NCBI GenBank assembly: GCA_964291275.2
Contig: OZ219799.1
Location: 2,294,001-2,358,000, forward strand
Source of the DNA: Bin80 sp964291275
GTDB lineage: Bacteria; Bacteroidota; Rhodothermia; Rhodothermales; Bin80
Length of the DNA stretch: 64,000 bases
Direction: 5' to 3'
Part shown: one piece after another, positions 45,144 to 52,623 of the stretch
Position numbering within the stretch: position 1 is the first letter of the stretch
Layout of the letters: every line of letters starts with the position of its first letter
Translations under genes and position numbers: made by a program
Notes under the pieces: generated by a model
What the model saw: the letters and a program-made list of their open reading frames with translations, nothing else
Database searches by the model: none
What the model was told of the DNA's origin: nothing

Positions 45144-46079
45144 ATGACAATTTCGATAACAACACAAGCATCTGAGATACCAGAGAATCTGCCTCCGTCA
45201 GACTTTGGATTTTATATAGATTATGACCAAAGGGATAGAGCAGCCAAACATATTTTTGAGGCAACCTATAGATTCATTGAGGCTTGTGAAGCATCCAGTC
45301 AAGCTCTTCTGGGATCCGCCGGGGTATCTATTGAGCCAGTTATTGTGTTGGAAAACATCACAACGGGGTCAATTAAAACATGGTTCAAGATATTTTGGCA
45401 AGAGGAAGGAGAGGAAGCAGCCAAAAGTGGAAGCCTAAAGAGATTCCTTGTCACACTTTCCGTTGAGGGAATCAAGAAAATTTTGAGTAATACCAATAAT
45501 GTTGATGATCCGCCAGAACTAAGGAATCTTCAAAATGATCTGTTCGAGTTGGTCAATGAAGTAGACATGGACACTCTTTCGCTACGTTTTCCGATTCCTG
45601 ATAAAAACCTTATAGATGTAATTACACGATTTGAGTCTGTAAAAGAACTTCTTGGGCCTGAAGACAGGGCGGCATTGGTACTATCAGATGATACTACTAT
45701 ACGTCTTAATCAGTCTGTTTCCGTGAACATTGAGAAACTCAAAAAAGAGGCTACAAAGGAAACTCTGGTGAATCCTACGATCACTATGATTCTCATTGTA
45801 AGAAAACCTGATTATCTTGCGAATAGTCAATGGTCATTTCGACATGAAAGAAGAACCATTGCTGCGACTATTGAAGACCGGAAGTGGTTGAGCGAATTTC
45901 AAGGCCGAAAGATAGACGTTAGACCGGGAGACGCCCTCAAGTGTCAAGTCAGAATTGAGACATCATACGGGTTCGACAACGAGGTTATTTCCCAAAAGCA
46001 TTGTATTGAGAAAGTAGAAGAGGTAATCGAGAATGAACAAGGAGGAACGCAGATGCCTCAGTTATTTGGAAGAGAATAA
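45144..46079 (+). CDS. Unknown cargo protein of the IS1595 element
   Basis: A 311-residue soluble protein not recognised. The N-terminal half is mixed (FGFYIDYDQRDRAAKHIFEATYRFIEACEASSQALLG; VLENITTGSIKTWFKIFWQEEGEEAA). The C-terminal half has beta-rich segments (TITMILIVRKPDYLANSQWSFRH; ERKIDVRPGDALKCQVRIETSYGF-like). There is no signal peptide, clear membrane segment or nuclease motif. It lies 59 bases after the DUF262-HNH gene on the same strand, so it is probably part of the same functional module. Confidence 0.7.
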   Translation: MTISITTQASEIPENLPPSDFGFYIDYDQRDRAAKHIFEATYRFIEACEASSQALLGSAGVSIEPVIVLENITTGSIKTWFKIFWQEEGEEAAKSGSLKRFLVTLSVEGIKKILSNTNNVDDPPELRNLQNDLFELVNEVDMDTLSLRFPIPDKNLIDVITRFESVKELLGPEDRAALVLSDDTTIRLNQSVSVNIEKLKKEATKETLVNPTITMILIVRKPDYLANSQWSFRHERRTIAATIEDRKWLSEFQGRKIDVRPGDALKCQVRIETSYGFDNEVISQKHCIEKVEEVIENEQGGTQMPQLFGRE

Positions 46080-46102
46080 TTTCCCAAAACCAAAATCTCA
46101 CC

Positions 46103-46267
46103 ATGAAACCAACCAAATCCACTCCCTCTACCAAGAAGTCTAATGCTCCGCGTGGACGTCCAGCCAAGGATTTGGCACACATTCAGCGGTCAATCCAGTT
46201 GGGTTCTCCCGAGGAGCTGGCGAAGAAGATTTTGAACACTCCACCTGGGAAAATCAAGTTGCGGTAG
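46103..46267 (+). CDS. Small basic protein, cargo of the IS1595 element
   Basis: A 54-residue frame: MKPTKSTPSTKKSNAPRGRP then AKDLAHIQRSIQLGSPEELA, ending KIKLR. The RGRP sequence resembles an AT-hook core and the whole is strongly basic, which suggests nucleic-acid binding. It lies 23 bases after the unknown cargo gene and 27 bases before the right terminal repeat. The coherent amino-acid composition favours a real gene. Confidence 0.55.
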   Translation: MKPTKSTPSTKKSNAPRGRPAKDLAHIQRSIQLGSPEELAKKILNTPPGKIKLR

Positions 46268-46294
46268 ACAAAAACGGTAATGAATTCAACGAGG

Positions 46295-46326
46295 ACTTTT
46301 CAGAAATTTGGGTACACACGTATATA
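46295..46326 (-). repeat. Right terminal inverted repeat, inner 32 bases
   Basis: It runs ACTTTTCAGAAATTTGGG to CACACGTATATA and is a perfect reverse complement of 41801-41832. The outer six bases of the repeat (ATCCCC) have been displaced to 48225-48230 by the group II intron. Confidence 0.93.
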
Positions 46327-46840
46327 GTGTGCCACGAAAATACATATGAGGTGAAGCGATGACTTAGCTGAGATGTATTGAACTGTGCAAGGGATGGGGG
46401 TCGGCCCCCCGCAACCGCTGTACAGGCGGAGGTTGCAAACCACCCACAGCTGCGGTATTTAAGAGGTATCGTGGTGAGCGTGTAGGGAAAAGGCAGGTGT
46501 AGGAATCTGTTAGGTGAGGATCGTAGAGTCGAATGAAAATGAACCATGGATGACGTGTCGAAAAGAATTAGATGATGGTCGAAACCGGGGTCGTATATTA
46601 ATCCTGGGACGAGGTTGGCGGGGACCTGTTTACTGGCCAACTGGCCTCCGGCATATACATGGCGAGAATGCGATTTGGGCCCTTGTATGGAACGTGGGAA
46701 CATGTCGGAGTGATGCGAAGGGAGCGTGTCAAGCGGGCGCCCCCCGTGAGACATTGAGTACCAAAGCACTCCACATGGGCGGATCACCTCGTAGTAGTGA
46801 GGAAGCTTCTGTAATGGAAGTAGAGCGAAGGGGGTGAACC

Positions 46841-48166
46841 ATGCAGCAGGACGCGAGGGAGCAACCGAGAGGGAGGACTTCAACGCAAAATGCAAAGCCG
46901 TTTCCGGTGACCAAGCGACAAGTTTGGGAGGCATGGAAGCGGGTGAAGGCGAATCAGGGCGGGGCAGGGATTGATCAACAGTCTATTGCGGATATCGAGG
47001 AGAATCTTGCGGACAATCTCTACAAGATTTGGAATCGGATGGCATCGGGCAGTTATCATCCGAAGCCGGTGCGCCGCGTGAATATTCCGAAGTCAGACGG
47101 AGGGGTTCGTCCCTTGGGAATACCCACGGTGGCAGATCGGGTGGCACAGATGGTGGTGAAACAAGTTTTGGAGCCGGAACTGGAACGCGTGTTCCATCCG
47201 GATTCCTATGGGTACCGACCGAACAAATCGGCTCATGCTGCGCTCCGGCAGACGCGAAGGCGGTGCTGGGAACGGGCCTGGGTACTGGACATGGATATCA
47301 AGTCCTATTTTGACACGATAGACCATGCGCTGTTGATGAAAGCGGTCCGACGACATACGGATCAGAAGTGGGTGCTCTTGTACATAGAGCGCTGGCTGAC
47401 GGCACCGGTGATTCACCCAGACGGGACGGAAGCGGCTCGGGACATTGGGACACCCCAAGGCGGGGTCATCAGTCCACTGTTGGCCAATCTGTTTTTGCAC
47501 TACTCGTTTGATAAGTGGATGGAGCGGTATTACCCGCAGATTCCATTTGAGCGATATGCAGATGATATTGTGTGCCACTGCACGAGTGAGGAATAGGCGC
47601 ACGAACTTTGGCAGGTGCTCAAGGGACGTTTTACGGCCTGTAACTTAAAGTTACACCCGGATAAGACCCGGATCGTATACTGCAAGAGTGCGCGCCGAGA
47701 AGGCACGTATCCGGAGATTTCCTTTGATTTCTTGGGCTACACGTTTAGACCTCGAATGACAATGAGTCGCGGGGGCAAGATCTTTCTTGGGTTCAATCCA
47801 GCGATAAGCCGAAAGGCGGCGAAAGCCATACGGGAGACCATTTACAGTTGGGGATTGGCTCGCATGAGTCCATTCTCAATGGCACACATTGCAAGCAGGA
47901 TAAATGCCGTGGTGCGGGGATGGATTGCCTATTATGGCGTATTCTTCAAATCGGAACTGAAAAAGGTTTTGAGAAGCATTGACCAACACCTCATCCGATG
48001 GATGATGCGGAAGTATAAGCACTTCCGGGGACATTGGAGACGGTCGTGGCGATGGTTAACGAGAATTGCTCGTCAAAATTCCGGTATATTCGTGCATTGG
48101 GCGTTTCTTTACGGTTCACCTTTGTTCAATTCCAAACGGTTGCATGGTAAGAGCCGCGTGAGTTGA
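46841..48166 (+). pseudogene. ltrA: Group II intron reverse transcriptase/maturase with premature stop
   Basis: A 441-codon frame interrupted by one TAG at 47594-47596. Before it are the RT blocks VNIPKSDGGVRPLGIPTVADRVAQ, GYRPNKSAHAAL, VLDMDIKSYFDTIDH, GTPQGGVISPLLANLFLHY and the catalytic FERYADDIV. After it, in the same frame, come AHELWQVLKGRF, LHPDKTRIVYC, FDFLGYTFRPR and the maturase/group II C-terminal region (ASRINAVVRGWIAYYG). Homologues have a Gln or Glu codon where the TAG stands, so a single substitution (for example CAG to TAG) is likely. No HNH endonuclease domain is seen. Splicing may depend on readthrough or a helper. Confidence 0.9.
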
Positions 48167-48186
48167 GAGGCTCACGCGCGGTTCTG
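48151..48186 (+). ncRNA. Group II intron domain V
   Basis: GAGCCGCGTGAG...CTCACGCGCGGTTCT folds as the conserved catalytic hairpin with the typical GUGAG-type stem and the asymmetric bulge. Domain VI (about 48190-48220, AGCCCGGGGG/CCCCCGGGCT) follows, with a candidate branch A in CTACTT. Confidence 0.88.
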
Positions 48187-48224
48187 TGAGAGCCCGGGGG
48201 TGAAATTCCCCCGGGCTACTTGAC

Positions 48225-48230
48225 ATCCCC
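48225..48230 (-). repeat. Displaced outer six bases of the right terminal repeat
   Basis: ATCCCC is the reverse complement of GGGGAT and matches the left tip GGGAAT with one difference. It is followed at once by the TTAACAAA duplication. Confidence 0.85.
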
Positions 48231-48238
48231 TTAACAAA
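48231..48238. repeat. Right 8-bp target-site duplication TTAACAAA
   Basis: An exact copy of 41787-41794, immediately outside the right tip of the IS1595 element. Confidence 0.88.
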
Positions 48239-48252
48239 CCTATAACACATTG

Positions 48253-48948
48253 ATGCAAGCAGAATACACACTTCGTCGGCCGGTTATCGAGCTTGATGTC
48301 AGCGCGCGGGCGGCATTCATCATGCACACGTACGGACACCTGGCGGGGGCGATCGGCTGCTTTGTTTTGCTGGAGATGTTCTTTTTCCAGAGCGGGTTGG
48401 CTGCGAGCATTTATCAGGCACTTGCGGGCGTCAATTGGCTTTTTGTGTTGGGTGGCTTTCTTGTTGTTGGATGGCTTGCGAGTCGTGCAGCACACCAGGC
48501 TGTATCAAGGGGAGTCCAATATCTGGCATTAGGAGGGTTTGTGTTGGCGGAGGCGATCATATTTGTCCCTTTGCTCTATACGGCACAGGCTGTGGCTCCT
48601 GGTGCGATTGAGAGTGCCGCCTCGGTGACCATCATGGGTTTTGTGGGCCTAACGCTTGTGGCGTACTTCTCTCGCAAAGATTTTTCTTTTTTGGGGAGCC
48701 TGTTGCGCTGGGGGTTTGTTGTAGCGCTCGTGCTGATTGCTGCCTCTGTACTGTTCGGGTTGCATCTGGGGACGTTCTTCAGTGTTGGGATGATTGCACT
48801 TGCAGGTGGTGCTATCTTGTACGACACGTCTAATGTGCTGCACAGGTATCCCGTCGACCGTCATGTAGGGGCGGCGCTCCAGCTGTTTGCTTCTGTCGCA
48901 CTCCTGTTTTGGTATGTTTTGTCGATTTTCATCGGCGGACGTGACTAA
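48253..48948 (+). CDS. Bax inhibitor-1 (BI-1/YccA) family membrane protein
   Basis: A 231-residue protein with seven hydrophobic segments and the BI-1 family end ILYDTSNVLHRYP followed by ALQLFASVALLFWYVLSIF. Bacterial members are pH-sensitive calcium leak channels or modulators of membrane proteases such as FtsH; which applies here is unknown. The ATG at 48253 is 15 bases after the IS1595 target duplication, so the transposon now separates it from any promoter upstream of 41787. Confidence 0.85.
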   Translation: MQAEYTLRRPVIELDVSARAAFIMHTYGHLAGAIGCFVLLEMFFFQSGLAASIYQALAGVNWLFVLGGFLVVGWLASRAAHQAVSRGVQYLALGGFVLAEAIIFVPLLYTAQAVAPGAIESAASVTIMGFVGLTLVAYFSRKDFSFLGSLLRWGFVVALVLIAASVLFGLHLGTFFSVGMIALAGGAILYDTSNVLHRYPVDRHVGAALQLFASVALLFWYVLSIFIGGRD

Positions 48949-48956
48949 GCTTTCTC

Positions 48957-49961
48957 ATGCAGTATGACCTGATTGCGATGGGCCGTTCGTCCATCGACCT
49001 GTACTCGGATGATATCGGGGCGCCGTTCCCGCAGATCACCAGTTTTTCTGCGTATGTGGGAGGGTCACCCACCAATGTATGTGTGGGTGCGAGCCGGCTT
49101 GGAATGAAAACCGCACTGCTCACCGCGGTTGGGGAGGATCCAGTTGGAGATTTTGTATTGAATTTTCTCCAGAATGAGAGGGTGGAGACGAAGTATATCT
49201 CACGCAAGCCCGACAGGCGGACAAGTGCAGTCATCTTGGGCATCGAACCACCAGAGCGTTTCCCTCTGGTATACTACAGAGATAACTGCGCTGACAATGC
49301 GCTGAGTATTGAAGATGTATTAGCTACTCCAATAAATCAGGCGAAAGTTTTCGAGTTTGCCGGCACGAATCTTGCCCAGGAATCCAGCCGAAGTGCGACG
49401 CTATTCGCTGTAGAGCGTGCTGTCCGTTCCGATGTAACTGTTGTTTTTGATCTTGATTTTCGTCCAGATCAATGGCATGATCCCCGCGCATTCGGGGTTA
49501 CAGTAAGGAACGTGCTTGCCAGCGTTGATATCTTGCTCGGCACTCAGGACGAGATTAACGCCGCAGTCCTTGAGGATCCCGCCCAGATAGAATTGACGCA
49601 TCAGCAGGTATCGGATGCTCGTGTGGGAGGGAATGTTGATTCAGCCATTCAGACATTATTTGATTGGGGCGTTGAATCTATAGTGGAGAAATGCGGAGCC
49701 GAGGGGGTCCGTATTCATGAGCGGGGGAAGTCTCCGATTAAAGTGCCGGGGTTCCCGGTCGAGGTACGCAATATTCTTGGGGCCGGAGACGCTTTCGCCG
49801 CGGGATTCATTTATGGAGTCGTTCATGGTTGGACCTACTATGATGCGGCTCGACTTGGTAATGCCTGCGGTGCTATTGTGGTGACCCGGCACGGATGTGC
49901 TAACTTCATGCCCACGTTCGAGGAAGCGACTGCATTGATGGACGCTCAAGATGCGTCGTAG
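48957..49961 (+). CDS. iolC: PfkB-family sugar kinase, 5-dehydro-2-deoxygluconokinase-like
   Basis: A 334-residue ribokinase-fold kinase. Its N-terminus MGRSSIDLYSDDIGAPFPQI then FSAYVGGSPTNVCVGASRLG is characteristic of IolC. The C-terminal PfkB signature reads NILGAGDAFAAGFIYG, with the catalytic Asp. IolC phosphorylates 5-dehydro-2-deoxygluconate in myo-inositol breakdown. No other iol gene is seen in the window, so a different sugar-acid substrate is possible. It follows the BI-1 gene by 8 bases. Confidence 0.85.
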   Translation: MQYDLIAMGRSSIDLYSDDIGAPFPQITSFSAYVGGSPTNVCVGASRLGMKTALLTAVGEDPVGDFVLNFLQNERVETKYISRKPDRRTSAVILGIEPPERFPLVYYRDNCADNALSIEDVLATPINQAKVFEFAGTNLAQESSRSATLFAVERAVRSDVTVVFDLDFRPDQWHDPRAFGVTVRNVLASVDILLGTQDEINAAVLEDPAQIELTHQQVSDARVGGNVDSAIQTLFDWGVESIVEKCGAEGVRIHERGKSPIKVPGFPVEVRNILGAGDAFAAGFIYGVVHGWTYYDAARLGNACGAIVVTRHGCANFMPTFEEATALMDAQDAS

Positions 49962-50785
49962 TTGTATCAAGGGCGCAGACTACGGTGCCGTGGGTAAAGT
50001 GGTTGAATCAATCAATAGCCGTTATTAATTGGAACCCGTTAGTCGGGGGTAGTAATTTTTTTTCTATGAGCATCAACAAAAGAAGACAGCAATCTTTTGC
50101 AAGGAGTTCGTACTGTTATGCATGGCCTGAAGCTGAGCGACCAATAGTAATCCCACGAACCTGACTGAGTGTACATACTCGTGTATTGAATTATGTACAC
50201 CTGTCAACGGAGGTTACCCTCATAACTGGACTACGTCAATCCATAACACCACCACGGCTTCGCTGACAAAGAGCGGATCTCAAATATCCGCAGTGCTTCC
50301 ATCCGCACCGCATGCAGCGTGACTTCATCCCCGTATTCTGACAACGCAATCATCCCCAATACCTGTACGGGCATCTCTTTCTAGTCCAGAATTTCTTCTG
50401 GTGTACATTCCGCATCCAGACCGACCGAGCCCTATCCTCGCAACGACACGACCATATCCAAATTGCAGCCTAAATTCGAATCAACTTGCCAAAATGACGC
50501 AGTAGAGACAGTCGCAGCGATTGACCAACCCCGCCAGCCTCGCGGAACGTCTGATCCAGTTGGAAAACTCATCTGATCGGAACATGATACTATCGTAAAG
50601 CGCGGTAAATGAAAGGTTGAAACTCCAAAGCAACTACAATCCAGGTCAAATAGGTTCCAACTAACTCTGACACTACGCCAGACAGGGGGGAGAAGCAGCG
50701 CTGGCAATGCGCGTGTTGGTTATCTTAATGATCGTAGTCCTGCCTGCGTCGGCCGCTTGCCTTTTTTCGTCATTACACGCGCCGG
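49962..50785. other. Long intergenic region, no gene recognised
   Basis: About 820 bases without a convincing gene. A reverse frame at about 50230-50370 (MPVQVLGMIALSEYGDEVTL then HAVRMEALRIFEIRSLS) looks coding-like but is short and unidentified. An odd T-run (50048-50056) lies after the kinase gene. The start of the subtilase promoter is presumably near the right end. Confidence 0.4.
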
Positions 50786-52456
50786 ATGATGGTCCTTCTT
50801 TCTGCATGCAAACCCAGGGACACGCGGTTTTTCGCCCATTCGATCCTTCCATTGGTCCTGGTCTTACTTGGGCCGGCGGCTCTTGCGCAGGAGGAGCCAA
50901 CGTACAAGGCCGGAGTCATCGTGGTCCAGTTTGCTCCAGAGGTCTCCATTGCCAACAAGGCTGCCCGCGCCAGACTGCAGGACTTTGATCGGCGGGCAGC
51001 GGGTTATGGCGTCCACCTGATTGAGCGGGTGTATCCGTTTCTGGACCACGTGGAGCCGACGCCGAAGACCCGTCGCAACCTTCTGGCTCTCCGCCGAACG
51101 TATTACGTGCACTATACTGCCGACGCCCTACCGAAAGAGGTCGCTGCCGATCTGGCTTCGGTGCCGGGCGTGGTGTATGCCGAGCCGGTGCTCATTAACC
51201 GGACGCAGGCGGACTACGGGCAGCGCGTGGACCCAAATGATCCACGCTTTGGCGATCAACCGGCGCTTCGCCTGTTGCGGTTGCCAGAGGCGTGGGATGT
51301 GGTCAAGGGAGAAGGCATGAGCCCGCCGGTGGTGATCGCTATAGTGGAGCTTGGGGGCAGCGATTGGCGCCACGAAGACCTTCTGGCCAACGTGTGGACC
51401 AACGCGAATGAGATACCAGGCAACGGCATAGACGACGATAACAACGGGTTCATCGATGATGTGCACGGGGCGAATCTTAGGAACGGAGATGACACCAATA
51501 ACGATCCATTCGAGCCGGGGCAAAGCAGCAGGCATGGCACGGCGGTTGCGGGCGCGGCCGGTGCCGTGACCAACAACGGCATCGGGGTGGCTGGGGCGGC
51601 CTGGAATGCCCAGCTCATGCATATTCGCGGCAGCTATGATGGCATCCTCTATGCGGCCGCCAACGGGGCGGACATCATCAACACGAGCTGGGGTAGTTTG
51701 CGGGACACCGAGGATCAGATCAAGCTCCCTAACCAGACGCTGGATTTGGCCACGGACATGGGCGCGCTCGTGGTGGCATCGGCCGGTAACGACAATCGCA
51801 ACAACGACCTTTTTTGGCACTACCCGGCCAGTAATCCTCGAGTGCTGTCGGTGGGCGCCACGGAGAGGGACACGCGCCGGCGGGCGGGCTCTTCGAACTA
51901 CGGGAAGCTGGTGGACGTCTTTGCACCGGGCGGCATTCTGACGACCGCCCCCTACAACGGCTATAGGCATGCCAGCGGCACGTCGTTTTCGTCGCCGCTG
52001 GCGGCCGGCGTGGCGGCATTGGTGAAGACAAGGTTTCCCGAGATGACGCCGGACGCCCTGCGGGAGCATATTCGGCTGACGAGCGACAACATAGACGCGG
52101 AGAACCCGGCTGATGCCGGGCAGCTGGGACGCGGGTTTGTCAATGCGCTGTCCGCTGTTCGGGCGCCGTCCGTACCAGAGTCCTTTGCCGTGCACGGCAA
52201 CTACCCCAATCCGTTCCGGCAGTCCACGCGCCTCGTGTTTGACCTTCCCTGGCCTGCTAGCGTGACGGTCGAGGTCATGGACATAACGGGCCGGCGCGTG
52301 TTTACCGTGCCGGCAACCGGGAAATCTGCAGGATGGAAGCACACGATACCGCTGAGCGGCCGTGCGATGTCCTCCGGCTTGTACCTATACCGCCTGACTG
52401 CTACTTCGCCGGAAGGAAGCTCCGTTCACACAGGCAGCTTCGTACGCATACGGTGA
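50786..52456 (+). CDS. S8 subtilisin-like protease with T9SS sorting domain
   Basis: A 556-residue exported protease. A hydrophobic signal lies at about residues 18-34 (SILPLVLVLLGPAALAQ), so the true start may be an internal one. Next are an inhibitor-like propeptide (about 40-140) and the peptidase domain. His250 (SSRHGTAVAG), Asn335 (SAGND) and Ser400 (SGTSFSSP) are present, but the Asp position holds Glu188 (IAIVELGGSDWRHEDL). A Ca-binding-like GNGIDDDNNGFIDD follows. The last about 90 residues are a type IX sorting domain (YPNPFRQSTRLVFDL...GLYLYRL). By eye its base composition is clearly GC-richer than its neighbours', which suggests transfer. Confidence 0.88.
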   Translation: MMVLLSACKPRDTRFFAHSILPLVLVLLGPAALAQEEPTYKAGVIVVQFAPEVSIANKAARARLQDFDRRAAGYGVHLIERVYPFLDHVEPTPKTRRNLLALRRTYYVHYTADALPKEVAADLASVPGVVYAEPVLINRTQADYGQRVDPNDPRFGDQPALRLLRLPEAWDVVKGEGMSPPVVIAIVELGGSDWRHEDLLANVWTNANEIPGNGIDDDNNGFIDDVHGANLRNGDDTNNDPFEPGQSSRHGTAVAGAAGAVTNNGIGVAGAAWNAQLMHIRGSYDGILYAAANGADIINTSWGSLRDTEDQIKLPNQTLDLATDMGALVVASAGNDNRNNDLFWHYPASNPRVLSVGATERDTRRRAGSSNYGKLVDVFAPGGILTTAPYNGYRHASGTSFSSPLAAGVAALVKTRFPEMTPDALREHIRLTSDNIDAENPADAGQLGRGFVNALSAVRAPSVPESFAVHGNYPNPFRQSTRLVFDLPWPASVTVEVMDITGRRVFTVPATGKSAGWKHTIPLSGRAMSSGLYLYRLTATSPEGSSVHTGSFVRIR

Positions 52457-52623
52457 CGACATACACAGAAGTCCATAAGTCCGGGCTGCTGCTTCACTGG
52501 TTAGCAACGGTGCAGGGCGCAAACAGCCTCGGAAATCTCCTTCAATGGCACTTCCCCGCAGATCCGTTAAGATGTTGTAATGATCCCGGATTGAGACTCA
52601 ATTTTGAGTATTGAGCTATGGAG

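Larger units (their letters stand above)
46327..48224 (+). mobile_element. Group II intron inside the IS1595 right terminal repeat
   Basis: The intron begins GTGTGCCACG directly after the terminal-repeat sequence and ends CTACTTGAC directly before ATCCCC, which matches the GUGYG...AY rule. About 510 bases of RNA domains I-III (with loops such as GGGGTCGGCCCCCC) precede the reverse transcriptase gene. Domains V and VI follow it. The borders are set by the restored transposon repeat, so they should be exact. A candidate EBS1 (ATATAC, 46653-46658) can pair with GTATAT just before the junction; this is tentative. Confidence 0.9.
41795..48230. mobile_element. IS1595-family passenger transposon with nested group II intron
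   Basis: The element runs from GGGAAT at 41795 to ATCCCC at 48230. Its 38-bp terminal inverted repeats match at 37 positions once the intron at 46327-48224 is taken out, and both sides carry TTAACAAA. Without the intron it is 4538 bases. It encodes an ISXO2-like transposase followed, all on the same strand, by an EcoRI-type adenine methyltransferase, a DUF262-HNH protein, an unknown protein and a small basic protein. Cargo-carrying members are known in the IS1595 family; this particular set was not recognised. It sits between the adh gene and a BI-1 gene without breaking either. Confidence 0.9.

Noticed and set aside
46254..46934. 226-codon reverse open frame across the start of the intron
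   Set aside because: It lies opposite structured group II intron RNA and the reverse transcriptase start, crosses the transposon border and shows no protein family.
48191..48215. Strong GC hairpin AGCCCGGGGG...CCCCCGGGCT as a terminator
   Set aside because: It is domain VI of the group II intron, directly after domain V and before the 3' splice site.
51128..52342. 404-codon reverse open frame opposite the subtilase
   Set aside because: It is antisense to a GC-rich gene with clear protease motifs. Its composition (Arg-, His- and Pro-rich) and lack of family features mark it as a shadow.
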